Made by a program: the position numbers and the translations under genes
NCBI RefSeq assembly: GCF_003003255.1
Contig: NZ_PVTD01000006.1
Span: forward strand, 217,165 to 281,164
Length of the DNA stretch: 64,000 nucleotides
Direction of reading: 5' to 3'
Origin: Aliiruegeria haliotis
GTDB lineage: Bacteria > Pseudomonadota > Alphaproteobacteria > Rhodobacterales > Rhodobacteraceae
Part shown: positions 1 to 8,277 of the stretch, in pieces
Layout of the letters: each line of letters opens with the position of its first letter
Position numbering within the stretch: position 1 is the stretch's first letter
The notes under the pieces: model-generated
The model's database searches: none
What the model was told of the DNA's origin: nothing
The model's input: the letters and a program-made list of their open reading frames with translations, nothing else

Positions 1-85
1 GTCGGTGACCGCGATCCCCAAGACAAAGCCGAAGCCGCCCAAGGCGGATCCGGACCCGGGCATGGAGCCCGATCCGACCGCATGA
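1..85 (+). CDS. C-terminal tail of an upstream gene (partial)
   Basis: An open frame enters from the left edge and stops at the TGA at 83-85. It encodes about 27 residues of a hydrophilic tail rich in Pro, Lys and Asp. The stop overlaps the ATG of the next gene (ATGA at 82-85), the usual sign of translational coupling in a shared operon. Too little is present to name the protein. Low-complexity tails of this kind are often not conserved, so the call rests on the overlap and the open frame only. Confidence 0.4.
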   Translation, partial: SVTAIPKTKPKPPKADPDPGMEPDPTA

Positions 86-873
86 GCGAAACGCTGTCTA
101 ACGACTGGAACCCCGAAACCTACCTCAGGTTTCGGGGTTTGCGTTTGCAGCCGGCGCTGGATCTGATCGGCCGCGTCGGGCATTTGCCGGGCAGGGGCGC
201 TGTTGTCGACCTGGGCTGCGGCACCGGGGTGGTCGGTCCGGTCCTGCGGGAGCGGTTCGCGGGGCGGAAAGTGATCGGCGTGGACCTGTCTCCGGCGATG
301 CTAGCGCAGGCGGAGGCCATGGGGATCTATGACCATCTCGCGCAGGTCGATGCCGCCGAATGGCAAAGCGAGGCGCCACCCGCGCTCCTCTTCTCCAATG
401 CGGCGCTGCAATGGCTGGGCGATCACGAAACACTGTTTCCCCGGTTGGTAGGACAGCTTGCGTCAGGCGGTGTGCTCGCGGTGCAGATGCCACGGCAAAC
501 AGATGGACCGTCCCATGTCCTGCTCCGGCAGGTCGCGGCGGCCCTGTTCCCCGAGCGGTTCGCCGACGCGGCGCCCAAACCTGCGGTGCTTGAACCCGCG
601 GCCTATTTCGATCTGCTGAGCCCGTTCGGTGCCGTGACGATCTGGGAAACGATCTACCAGCAACACCTGCAACCGGCTGCCGATGGGCACCCGGTCCGGG
701 CCTTCACACGCGCCACGGTGGCGCGTCCGATCCTTGAAAGGCTGAACGAGGAGGAGACCGGCCGTTTCCTTGCCGCCTATGATGAAGCTCTGGCTGTGTC
801 CTATCCGCTTCGGCCGGACGGAACGGTGATTTTTCCGTTCCGTCGGCTGTTCATGGTGCTGGAGACCGGGTGA
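82..873 (+). CDS. tam: SAM-dependent methyltransferase, trans-aconitate 2-methyltransferase-like
   Basis: 263-residue class I methyltransferase. The N-terminus has the Tam-like opening DWNPETYLRFRGLRLQPA. The SAM-binding glycine-rich motif VVDLGCGTG lies near residues 41-49, followed by the acidic end of the second strand (GVDLSPAML) and the family block NAALQWLGDHETLFPRL near residues 105-121. Known members esterify trans-aconitate, an inhibitor of the TCA cycle that forms spontaneously from cis-aconitate. The length fits the family. Its ATG overlaps the stop of the preceding gene. BioC-type methyltransferases are related, but the NPxxYLxF opening and the LQW block favour Tam. The substrate is inferred from similarity only. 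Confidence 0.75.
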   Translation: MSETLSNDWNPETYLRFRGLRLQPALDLIGRVGHLPGRGAVVDLGCGTGVVGPVLRERFAGRKVIGVDLSPAMLAQAEAMGIYDHLAQVDAAEWQSEAPPALLFSNAALQWLGDHETLFPRLVGQLASGGVLAVQMPRQTDGPSHVLLRQVAAALFPERFADAAPKPAVLEPAAYFDLLSPFGAVTIWETIYQQHLQPAADGHPVRAFTRATVARPILERLNEEETGRFLAAYDEALAVSYPLRPDGTVIFPFRRLFMVLETG

Positions 874-929
874 CACCGGGGCAGGGCAGGTTTCCAGCGC
901 CGGGCAGAATTCGGTCGTGGTCGGCAGCG

Positions 930-1718
930 TTAGCCCTTCCGGCGTCCCAGCGGCATCGACAGCAGGAAAATGACTGCCGCGACACAGACAATCGTCGGAC
1001 CGGTGGGCGTGTCAAAGCGGAACGAGGCGCCGAGCCCGCCGAGGGCGGAGAGGATTCCCAGGGCGCCCGCCCAGAGCGCCATGGCCTCCGGCGTGCGTGC
1101 GAGGCTTCGTGCGGCGGCGGCGGGAATGACCAGCAGGGCGGAGATCAGGATCGCCCCGATGACCTTCAGCGCCACGGCCACCGTCACGGCCAGCGCCAGC
1201 GTGAGGATCATCTGTTCCCGTCGGGGATCTACACCGCTGGCGATTGCCAGATCCTCGCCCACGGTCGACAGCAGAAGCGACGACCAACGCCAGGCAACCA
1301 GGCCGGCAACGCATGCCGCCCCCCCCCAGATCACCGCGAGATCCGTGGTTGAGACAGCCAGGATGTCCCCGAAAAGGTAGCTCATGAGATCCACCCGGAC
1401 ACCGCTCTGGAAGGAAACGGCCACGAGGCCGAAGGCCAGCGCTGAATGGGCCAGAACCCCGAGGAGTGTGTCGGTTGCAAAGCCGCGCCCAGACAGGGTC
1501 GACACGGCTATCCCCATGACGAGCGCCGCGGCAATGACCGTGCCGTAGATCGGGACCTCAAGGGCCAGTGCGAGCGCCACGCCAAGGATGGCGGCATGGG
1601 CGGTGGCATCACCGAAATAGGCCATCCGGCGCCAGACGACGAAACAGCCCAGCGGCGCGGCGGCAAGCGCGGTGCCCACACCGGCAAGGGCCGCGCGTAT
1701 CATGAAATCGTCGAGCAT
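930..1718 (-). CDS. znuB: Zinc ABC transporter permease ZnuB
   Basis: 262-residue integral membrane protein of the ABC-3 permease family with about seven or eight hydrophobic helices. It carries the family stretch YFGDATAHAAILGVAL near residues 34-49 and the conserved late segment ALKVIGAILISALLVIPAAAA. It forms the channel for Zn2+ import with ZnuC and receives metal from ZnuA. It is the last gene of zur-znuC-znuB. Its ATG (1716-1718) shares one base with the znuC stop (TGATG), so the two are translationally coupled. Control by Zur is inferred from the operator upstream of zur. A manganese specificity cannot be excluded from the permease alone, but the Zur-type regulator argues for zinc. Confidence 0.93.
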   Translation of the reverse strand: MLDDFMIRAALAGVGTALAAAPLGCFVVWRRMAYFGDATAHAAILGVALALALEVPIYGTVIAAALVMGIAVSTLSGRGFATDTLLGVLAHSALAFGLVAVSFQSGVRVDLMSYLFGDILAVSTTDLAVIWGGAACVAGLVAWRWSSLLLSTVGEDLAIASGVDPRREQMILTLALAVTVAVALKVIGAILISALLVIPAAAARSLARTPEAMALWAGALGILSALGGLGASFRFDTPTGPTIVCVAAVIFLLSMPLGRRKG

Positions 1719-2482
1719 CAGATGGCGTGGTCCTCGTGGTGGACATCCGCATGCGGATGGTCGTGGTCGTGCCCATGGTCATGGGTGTGGCGATAGAGCG
1801 CCAGCGCGCCCTTGGTGCCGGTCCCGAAGAGCGCACGATATTCCGGGGCACTGGCGACAACTTCGGGAGTTCCCACGCAACAGACATGGCCATTGAGGCA
1901 GATCACACGGTCGGAGGCACTCATCACCACGTGCAACTCGTGGCTGACCATGACCACGGCGCAGTTCAACTCCTGCCGGACGGCCTCGATCCGTTGATAG
2001 AAGGCCGCGGACCCCTGTTGGTCCAGCCCCTGTGTCGGTTCATCGAGCATCAGCACGTCGGGCCGCTCCAGCAGGGCACGGGCGAGAAGGACCCGCTGAA
2101 ACTGACCTCCGGACAGGCCGGACATCGGTCGTCCGGCGAGGTCGGGCAACCCGGCATGGTGAAGCGCGTCCGCGATTTCCGCATCGCCACGCCGCGTCGG
2201 CAGGCTGATGAAACGCGCGACCGTCAGCGGCAGCGTCGGGTCGATATGCAGTTTCTGCGGGACATAGCCGATGCGGAGCCCTTCGGCACGGTGAACCTCA
2301 CCTTCGGTTGCCCTGGCCGCGCCGATCAGCGCTCGCAGCAACGTCGATTTGCCGGAGCCGTTCGGGCCGACGATGGTGACGATCTCGCCCCTCTGGATTT
2401 GCAGGTCCACGCCGTGGAGGACACAGGTGGCGCCCCTGTGGACTGCCAGCCCCCGCGCGGACAGGAGATATGGATCGGTCAT
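1718..2482 (-). CDS. znuC: Zinc ABC transporter ATP-binding protein ZnuC with His-rich tail
   Basis: 254-residue ABC ATPase. Walker A is GPNGSGKST, the signature is LSGGQFQR and Walker B is VLMLDEP, followed by the switch His in MVSHELHVV. It powers Zn2+ uptake through ZnuB. The last ~25 residues form a His/Asp tail with ten histidines (HTHDHGHDHDHPH and onward), which could bind Zn2+ on the cytoplasmic side. That role is inferred. Only 7 bases separate it from the zur stop codon, and it overlaps znuB by one base, so the three genes form one operon. Confidence 0.93.
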   Translation of the reverse strand: MTDPYLLSARGLAVHRGATCVLHGVDLQIQRGEIVTIVGPNGSGKSTLLRALIGAARATEGEVHRAEGLRIGYVPQKLHIDPTLPLTVARFISLPTRRGDAEIADALHHAGLPDLAGRPMSGLSGGQFQRVLLARALLERPDVLMLDEPTQGLDQQGSAAFYQRIEAVRQELNCAVVMVSHELHVVMSASDRVICLNGHVCCVGTPEVVASAPEYRALFGTGTKGALALYRHTHDHGHDHDHPHADVHHEDHAI

Positions 2483-2489
2483 GTCTGGA

Positions 2490-2996
2490 TCAGGCCCCGG
2501 AACCGGCGGGCGCGTCGCGGCAGGGGCCGCAGCGGCCTTCGGCCTCCACGAGCACCTTGTCGATCTCGAAATCGCAGGCCCGGGCTGCCTCGATCAGCAC
2601 ATCGCGGCTGGGCAGGGTCACGGTCTCGGCGACCCGGTTGCAATCGCGGCAGATCAGGAAGGCGGGAATGTGGTCTTCGCCCGGATGCGCGCAGGCGACA
2701 AAGGCGTTCAGGCGTTCCACCCGATGTGCCAGCCCGTTCGCCACGAGAAAGTCCAGCGCCCGGTAGGCCGCGGGAGGTTGCGCCCCGAGCCCTTCTGCCT
2801 GAAGGCGGCTGAGGACGTCGTAGGCGCCCATCGCCTGATGCTCCTCCAGCAGGATTTCCAGCACCCGCCGTCGCACCGGCGTGAATCGAAGTCCGGCATC
2901 GGCGCACCGGGCCTCTGCCGTCGCCATCGCGTCGGATACGCAATGCTTGTGATCATGGCGCTCGAACCCCAGCGGTTCGAGGGGAGCGTCTGGCAT
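2490..2996 (-). CDS. zur: Zinc uptake regulator, Fur family (Zur)
   Basis: 168-residue Fur-family repressor. An N-terminal winged helix (LRFTPVRRRVLEIL, then the recognition region PPAAYRALDFLVANGLAHRVE) is followed by a dimerisation domain with two CxxC pairs for structural zinc (ICRDCNRV and RCGPC). The start is placed at 2996 because GGAGG lies 4 bases before that ATG. An ATG at 3035 would overlap the Zur-type palindrome and lacks such a site. It is the first gene of zur-znuC-znuB and diverges from znuA. Zn-bound Zur is expected to repress both directions, including its own gene. A general Fur role is less likely given the neighbours. Confidence 0.9.
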   Translation of the reverse strand: MPDAPLEPLGFERHDHKHCVSDAMATAEARCADAGLRFTPVRRRVLEILLEEHQAMGAYDVLSRLQAEGLGAQPPAAYRALDFLVANGLAHRVERLNAFVACAHPGEDHIPAFLICRDCNRVAETVTLPSRDVLIEAARACDFEIDKVLVEAEGRCGPCRDAPAGSGA

Positions 2997-3015
2997 GTTT
3001 CCTCCGAATCCTGTT

Positions 3016-3033
3016 GAATTGTTATAACGTATC
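3016..3033. promoter_or_regulatory. Putative Zur operator between zur and znuA
   Basis: GAATTGTTATAACGTATC is an imperfect inverted repeat around the perfect 8-base palindrome GTTATAAC (3021-3028). This AT-rich core matches the known style of alphaproteobacterial Zur boxes. It sits in the 74-base divergent region between the zur start (2996) and the znuA start (3071), so one site could control both transcripts. Confidence 0.7.
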
Positions 3034-3070
3034 ATTTAGGACGCCGCCACCGAGAACATGAGGCTGTCCC

Positions 3071-4111
3071 ATGATACGACTTTCCAGCGGAATATCCGCC
3101 CTGGCTCTTTCGATTTCCGCCCCCGCCTGGGCGGAGGTTCCGAACGTGGTGGCGGATTTCGCCCCGGTTCAATCGCTCGTCGCGCAAGTCATGGGCGATC
3201 TGGCAGACCCGAACGTGATCCTGCCGCCGGGCGCCTCGCCCCATTCCCACGCGATGCGTCCCTCTGAGGCAAGGGTCTTGTCGAGGGCCGATATCGTGTT
3301 CTGGGTCGGCGAGGATCTGACGCCCTGGATGGATCGCGCGCTTGAGACCCTCGCGCCCGATGCGCACAAGGTCGAGTTGCTCGAAGTGGAGGGGACGGTT
3401 CTGCGAGAGTTCCGGACCGGCGCAACGTTCGACGCCCACGACCATGAGCATGAGGGATCGGAAACAGATCACGACGACCGCGGCCACGACGATCATTCCG
3501 ATCACGACGAGGGTGCCGACCACGACGACCATGCCGATCACGACAGGCACACCGGTGATGACGACCACGCTGCCGAGGCCCACCATGCCCATGATGGGCA
3601 TGCACATGACCCCCATGCGTGGCTCGACCCGGAGAACGGCCGGCGGTGGCTCGCGGCCATTGCCGATACGTTGTCCGAAGCCGATCCGGAGAATGCGGAC
3701 ACCTATGCGGCGAACGCACAGGCAGGAATTGACGGGCTGACCGCTCTGCAGGCCGAGCTTGCCGAGGAGCTTTCCCCGATCCGGAATCTGTCCTTCGTCG
3801 TGTTCCACGATGCATTCCAGTATTTCGAGCGTCGGTTCGGCCTCAACGCGGCCGGGGCGATCACGCTGGGGGATGCTTCTGATCCCAGTGCCGCCCGGCT
3901 CACCGAGGTCCGCGACGCGATCGTGTCGCTCGATGTGACCTGTGTTGCCGCCGAACCCCAGTTCAACCCGGACCTCATCAACGCCGTCGCCGAGGGCGCG
4001 GGCGTCACAACGACTGTCCTTGACCCGGCTGGCCTGGGGCTGGAGGACGGTCCGACGCTTTATCCCGACCTGCTGCGTGGAATCGCAAGCGGGCTGCTGG
4101 CCTGCCGCTGA
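3071..4111 (+). CDS. znuA: Zinc ABC transporter substrate-binding protein ZnuA
   Basis: 346-residue periplasmic binding protein of cluster A-I. A signal peptide ends near ISAPAWA (residue 21). Metal ligands expected for the family are visible: His58 in GASPHSHAMRPSEA, His182 in DPHAWLDP, and the later FHDAFQYFERRFG and LDPAGLG segments. Between them, residues about 121-180 form a long loop extremely rich in His and Asp, as in other ZnuA proteins, which is thought to help capture Zn2+ or sense periplasmic zinc. It is transcribed away from zur-znuC-znuB and shares the Zur-type site. Manganese binders of the same family lack such a loop. Confidence 0.94.
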   Translation: MIRLSSGISALALSISAPAWAEVPNVVADFAPVQSLVAQVMGDLADPNVILPPGASPHSHAMRPSEARVLSRADIVFWVGEDLTPWMDRALETLAPDAHKVELLEVEGTVLREFRTGATFDAHDHEHEGSETDHDDRGHDDHSDHDEGADHDDHADHDRHTGDDDHAAEAHHAHDGHAHDPHAWLDPENGRRWLAAIADTLSEADPENADTYAANAQAGIDGLTALQAELAEELSPIRNLSFVVFHDAFQYFERRFGLNAAGAITLGDASDPSAARLTEVRDAIVSLDVTCVAAEPQFNPDLINAVAEGAGVTTTVLDPAGLGLEDGPTLYPDLLRGIASGLLACR

Positions 4112-4393
4112 CGGGCCGGGGCCAGAGTGCCGGGCGGAGTGGCCAGGGGATATCCCGGCCAGGTGACAATTATTTTCACTATTGCGCCGGGGACCGGAAT
4201 TTCAGGGTAACCAGCGGATTTTTCTGCTGAAAATTCTGGCAGATGACCCGCGGTTTGCGCTGAAACTGCGGGCGTTCGGCGTTTTTGACGGCACCCGATT
4301 GTGGCAAGGGCATTGCCACCGGCCAGACCTGTTGTTTTAGTTCGCGGTGAAGATGCCGGAAAACAACGCATCACCAGACCAACAGGAGCTGCC

Positions 4394-5512
4394 TTGACCG
4401 AGACAGCAGATGGAAGCGCCAGCCCATTCGTGGAGTTTCGTGGCGTACAGAAGAGCTATGACGGCGAAACGCTCGTCGTGAAGGACCTCAACCTGAAAAT
4501 GCCGAAGGGCGAGTTCCTGACGATGCTCGGACCCTCCGGTTCCGGCAAGACCACCTGCCTGATGATGCTGGCCGGCTTCGAGACCGCCACCCACGGCGAG
4601 ATCCTGCTTGATCATCACCCGATCAACAACATCCCGCCGCACAAGCGGGGCATCGGCATGGTGTTCCAGAACTATGCCCTGTTCCCGCACATGACCGTGG
4701 CCGAGAACCTCGCCTTCCCTCTGGAAGTGCGGGGCATGGGAAAGTCGGAGCGTGAAGCAAAGGTCATGCGCGCCCTCGACATGGTGCAGATGGGCGCATT
4801 CGGCGCGCGCCGCCCGGCGCAGCTTTCAGGTGGCCAGAAGCAACGGATCGCACTGGCCCGCGCGCTTGTGTTCGAACCCGAACTTGTTCTCATGGACGAG
4901 CCGCTTGGAGCGCTTGACAAGCAACTGCGCGAGCACATGCAGTTCGAGATCAAGCACCTGCACGAAAACCTCGGCATCACCGTCGTTTACGTGACCCACG
5001 ACCAGTCGGAAGCCCTGACCATGTCCGACCGTGTCGCGGTGTTCAACGACGGCAGGATCCAGCAGCTTGCGCCGCCCGACGAGCTCTACGAGCGGCCCCA
5101 GAACGCCTTCGTCGCCGGGTTCATCGGCGAGAACAACAAGCTGGAGGGCCGGATCGAGGAGATCCACGATAACAAGGCCCTGGTGCGGCTCAAGACAGGA
5201 GAGCTGATTGACGCCACCCCGGTGAATGTCAGCAAGCCCGGCCAGGACACGCTGGTGTCGATCCGTCCCGAAAGGGTCGAGTTCAAGCCCGACCAGTTCG
5301 ACCCGGGTGCGCATACGATCGAAGCGGAGGTGCTGGAGTTCATCTACATGGGCGACACCTTCCGCACCCGGCTGCGGGTCGCTGGACAGGACGATTTTGT
5401 CATGAAGTGCCGCAACATGCTGGGGCAACGCCGCCTGTCCCCGGGGGAGAAGATCCCGATCAGCTGGCACATGCAGGACGCCAGGGCGCTGGAAGACGAC
5501 AGTGCAATCTGA
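4394..5512 (+). CDS. potA: Polyamine-type ABC transporter ATP-binding protein (PotA-like)
   Basis: 372-residue ATPase of the spermidine/putrescine-opine importer group. Walker A is GPSGSGKTT, the Q-loop lies in MVFQNYALFPHMT, the signature is LSGGQKQR and Walker B is LVLMDEP. A C-terminal TOBE region follows (SIRPERVEFKPD). The start is placed at TTG 4394, which has AGGAG five bases upstream and gives the N-terminus typical of the group. The in-frame ATG at 4301 would add 31 uncharacteristic residues. It heads a four-gene set with the binding protein and two permeases. The substrate could be a polyamine or a related cationic compound. The sequence does not decide. Confidence 0.88.
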   Translation: MTETADGSASPFVEFRGVQKSYDGETLVVKDLNLKMPKGEFLTMLGPSGSGKTTCLMMLAGFETATHGEILLDHHPINNIPPHKRGIGMVFQNYALFPHMTVAENLAFPLEVRGMGKSEREAKVMRALDMVQMGAFGARRPAQLSGGQKQRIALARALVFEPELVLMDEPLGALDKQLREHMQFEIKHLHENLGITVVYVTHDQSEALTMSDRVAVFNDGRIQQLAPPDELYERPQNAFVAGFIGENNKLEGRIEEIHDNKALVRLKTGELIDATPVNVSKPGQDTLVSIRPERVEFKPDQFDPGAHTIEAEVLEFIYMGDTFRTRLRVAGQDDFVMKCRNMLGQRRLSPGEKIPISWHMQDARALEDDSAI

Positions 5513-5816
5513 GTGACCACGATTGCCCAGCATACGCCCAGTCAGTGTCGGACAGGACCCCAGCCATGACAGCTTCCCTCATCCATATCGTGGTTCCCGC
5601 CAGCAGATCCTGCGGTGCGGTCGCCGGATACGGGACGCGTGGAGCCGGGCCGGCATCGGCGGCGATGCGAACAAGAGCACCAATGCACCGCCTGGGTGCT
5701 GCGGCGAGCCCGAAGACATGGCGCGATCCGGGAGACCGGGCCGCGCCCAATAGAAACGAATAGCCAACCGTCGCGCGATGAACGTGCGGCACAATCAACC
5801 TGACAGGGAGACGCAA
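5513..5816. other. Gap between ATPase and binding-protein genes, no gene seen
   Basis: A 304-base interval inside the transporter locus. No frame on either strand has family-like content or a convincing ribosome binding site. It probably holds a separate promoter for the binding protein, but I could not pick out clear -35/-10 elements. Confidence 0.5.
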
Positions 5817-6887
5817 ATGAAGAAGACACTGATCCTGACGACCGCCCTCACCGGCTTCGCCTTCACCGCGAATGCGGCTGAAGTGACCATCATGAGCTGG
5901 GGCGGCGCTTACGGCAAATCGCAGGTCGAAGCCTACAACAAGCCGTTCGCCGAGCAGACCGGCGCCAAGGTCACCATGGTGGATGCCGACAACCCGGCAA
6001 CGCCGATCAAGGCCCAGGTCGAGGCCGGCAACGTGACGATCGACGTCGCCGACGTCGAGTATTCCGACGCCGTTCGCCTGTGCGACGAGGGCCTGCTTGA
6101 GGAAATCGACACGTCCATGCTGCCCGACGCACCCGATGGAACCCCGGCAGCCGAAGACTTCATCGAGGGCGCCCTGACAGACTGCGCCGTGGCGAACATC
6201 GTGTGGTCCACCGTCTACGCCTACAACACGGAAAGCGTGGATGGCGAGCCGATGACCATGGCCGATTTCTTCGACCTTGAGAAGTTCCCGGGCAAGCGTG
6301 GCCTGCGCAAGGCTGCAAAGGCCAACCTGGAAATGGCGCTTGTGGCTGATGGCGTTCCGGCCGGCGAGGTCTATGACCTGCTCGAAACCGAAGAAGGTGT
6401 CGACCGAGCTTTTGCCAAGCTGGACACGATCAAGGACAGCATCGTCTGGTGGGAAGCCGGCGCCCAGCCGCCGCAGCTTCTGGCTGACGGCGAGGTCGTG
6501 ATGTCCACCGCCTACAACGGCCGTATCTTCAACGCCGCCGTGGGCGAGGACCAGCCCTTCGAGATCGTCTGGGACGGCCAGATCCTCGACTTCGATCTCT
6601 TCGTGATCCCCAAGGGCGCTCCGAACCTGGAGACCGCGATGGAGTACATCAAGTTCTCCACCGACACCCAGCGTCTGGCCGACCAGGCCAAGTGGATCTC
6701 CTACGGTCCGGCCCGGAAGTCCTCCGGCGCGCTCGTCGGACTCTACCAGGATGGCGAAACCGAAATGGCGCCGCACATGCCGACCGCAGAGGCCAACCTG
6801 ACGAACGCGATCGTCAACGACTTCGAGTTCTGGGCTGACCGCGACGTCGAGCTGTCCGAGCGTTTCAACGCCTGGCTCGCCAACTGA
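5817..6887 (+). CDS. potD: Extracellular solute-binding protein of the polyamine-type ABC transporter (PotD-like)
   Basis: 356-residue binding protein with a signal peptide ending near GFAFTANA, followed by EVTIMSWGGAYGKSQVEAYNKPF, the usual opening of this cluster. Further blocks are WSTVYAYNTESV, WWEAGAQPPQLLADGEV and the C-terminal YIKFSTDTQRLADQAKWISYGPARK. The start at 5817 has AGGGAG upstream. The earlier in-frame ATG (5778) would put 13 charged residues before the signal peptide. It delivers ligand to the two permeases downstream. The exact ligand (putrescine, spermidine or another amine) is not settled by sequence. Confidence 0.88.
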   Translation: MKKTLILTTALTGFAFTANAAEVTIMSWGGAYGKSQVEAYNKPFAEQTGAKVTMVDADNPATPIKAQVEAGNVTIDVADVEYSDAVRLCDEGLLEEIDTSMLPDAPDGTPAAEDFIEGALTDCAVANIVWSTVYAYNTESVDGEPMTMADFFDLEKFPGKRGLRKAAKANLEMALVADGVPAGEVYDLLETEEGVDRAFAKLDTIKDSIVWWEAGAQPPQLLADGEVVMSTAYNGRIFNAAVGEDQPFEIVWDGQILDFDLFVIPKGAPNLETAMEYIKFSTDTQRLADQAKWISYGPARKSSGALVGLYQDGETEMAPHMPTAEANLTNAIVNDFEFWADRDVELSERFNAWLAN

Positions 6888-6899
6888 TCTGCCATGCCT

Positions 6900-6957
6900 G
6901 CCCCGGTTTCGGCCGGGGCGGGTACCAGGAACCCGCGCCGGCCATCCTGGCCGGCGC
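6900..6957 (+). other. Two intergenic hairpins after the binding-protein gene
   Basis: Hairpin 1 pairs GCCCCGG (6900-6906) with CCGGGGC (6913-6919). Hairpin 2 pairs GCGCCGGCCA (6935-6944) with TGGCCGGCGC (6948-6957) over a 3-base loop, a perfect 10-base stem. Neither has a T-tract. In binding-protein transporters such structures commonly protect the binding-protein mRNA or cut read-through, so that it is made in excess over the permeases. That role is inferred here. Confidence 0.55.
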
Positions 6958-6975
6958 CCCCTCCGGGATCCCCAC

Positions 6976-8271
6976 ATGTCCGACGTTGCCGATACTCCAC
7001 AGGGTCAGCTGACCACCGCCGACGGAAAGCCGCTGAAGGCCGCGCTGGCGCATGCCCAGGCACACCGCAAGCGCCGCGCCTTCTTCCTCGTGCTGCCGCT
7101 GCTGCTGTTCGTGGTCATCACCTTCCTGATCCCCATCGGGCAGTTGCTGACGATGTCGGTCAACAATTCCGGCTTCTATTCTTGGAAGGATCGCGACACC
7201 GGTGGCACGGTGCCGCTGATGGTGGAACTACGTGGCTGGTTCGACGAGACCGCCGCCGGCACCGAGCCGGACGAGGCCGCCTATGCCGCGTTGGTTGACG
7301 GCCTTGCCCATGCCCGCGAAACCAAGTCCATCGGCCAGATCGGAACCCGGATCAACTACGAGGTGTCCGGCAGCCGCTCCATGTTCACGAAGTCGGCGCG
7401 CAGGGCCGCCAAGCTGGAACCGCCCTACAAGGAGGCGCTTCTCGACATCGACGAGGACTGGGCCGATCCGAAACTCTGGGGCGCGATGCGCAATGCCTCC
7501 AAGCCGGTGACCATCGACTTCTACCTCGCAGCGCTCGACCGAACACGGGATGCGGAGGGGAACATCGTCAAGGTCGACGAGGAACGCGCCGTCTACATCC
7601 TGCTGTTCAAGCGCACGCTGCTGCTGTCGGCCCTGATCACGTTCATGACCTTCCTGCTGGGTTTTCCCATCGCCCACCTGCTGGCGACCCTGCCTCTGGC
7701 CAAGTCGAACCTGCTGATGATCTTCGTCCTGCTGCCGTTCTGGACATCGCTGCTGGTGCGAACGACCTCATGGATCGTGCTCTTGCAAAGCCAGGGAGTC
7801 GTCAATGACATCTGGGTCTCGCTTGGCATCCTCGACGACGAGAACCGGCTGCAGATGATCTACAACCAGACCGGCACGATCATTGCCATGACGCATATCC
7901 TGCTGCCGTTCATGGTATTGCCGCTCTATTCGGTGATGCGTCCGATAGATCCGTCCTATGTCCGGGCCGCCCGGTCTCTGGGTGCAACATCCTGGACGGC
8001 TTTCCGCCGGGTCTACATGCCGCAGACAGTTCCGGGGATCGGTGCGGGCGGGCTGCTCGTGTTCATTCTGGCCGTGGGGTACTACATCACCCCGGCGCTT
8101 GTCGGCGGCTCCACCGGGCAGCTGATCTCGAACCTGATCGCCTTCCACATGCAGAAGTCGCTCAACTGGTCCCTCGCGGCCGCGCTTGCATCGCTTCTGC
8201 TGTTCGGTGTGCTGCTGCTCTATTGGCTCTACGACCGGTTGATCGGCATCGACAACCTCAAGCTGGGATAA
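6976..8271 (+). CDS. potB: Polyamine-type ABC transporter permease (PotB-like) with large periplasmic loop
   Basis: 431-residue BPD-type permease. After a hydrophilic N-terminus the first helix is about residues 34-53. An insertion of about 140 residues, with no hydrophobic helix, separates it from the second helix (LLLSALITFMTFLLGFP). Five more helices follow, with the permease EAA-type loop near AARSLGATSWTAFRRVYMPQTVPG. It pairs with the next permease and the PotA-like ATPase. At 431 residues it is far longer than E. coli PotB (about 285), and all of the excess is the loop. The same form is known in some alphaproteobacterial transporters. Confidence 0.87.
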   Translation: MSDVADTPQGQLTTADGKPLKAALAHAQAHRKRRAFFLVLPLLLFVVITFLIPIGQLLTMSVNNSGFYSWKDRDTGGTVPLMVELRGWFDETAAGTEPDEAAYAALVDGLAHARETKSIGQIGTRINYEVSGSRSMFTKSARRAAKLEPPYKEALLDIDEDWADPKLWGAMRNASKPVTIDFYLAALDRTRDAEGNIVKVDEERAVYILLFKRTLLLSALITFMTFLLGFPIAHLLATLPLAKSNLLMIFVLLPFWTSLLVRTTSWIVLLQSQGVVNDIWVSLGILDDENRLQMIYNQTGTIIAMTHILLPFMVLPLYSVMRPIDPSYVRAARSLGATSWTAFRRVYMPQTVPGIGAGGLLVFILAVGYYITPALVGGSTGQLISNLIAFHMQKSLNWSLAAALASLLLFGVLLLYWLYDRLIGIDNLKLG

Positions 8272-8277
8272 CGCGAC

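Noticed and set aside
5460..6977. 505-codon open frame antisense to the binding-protein gene
   Set aside because: Shadow frame; no family likeness and poor start.
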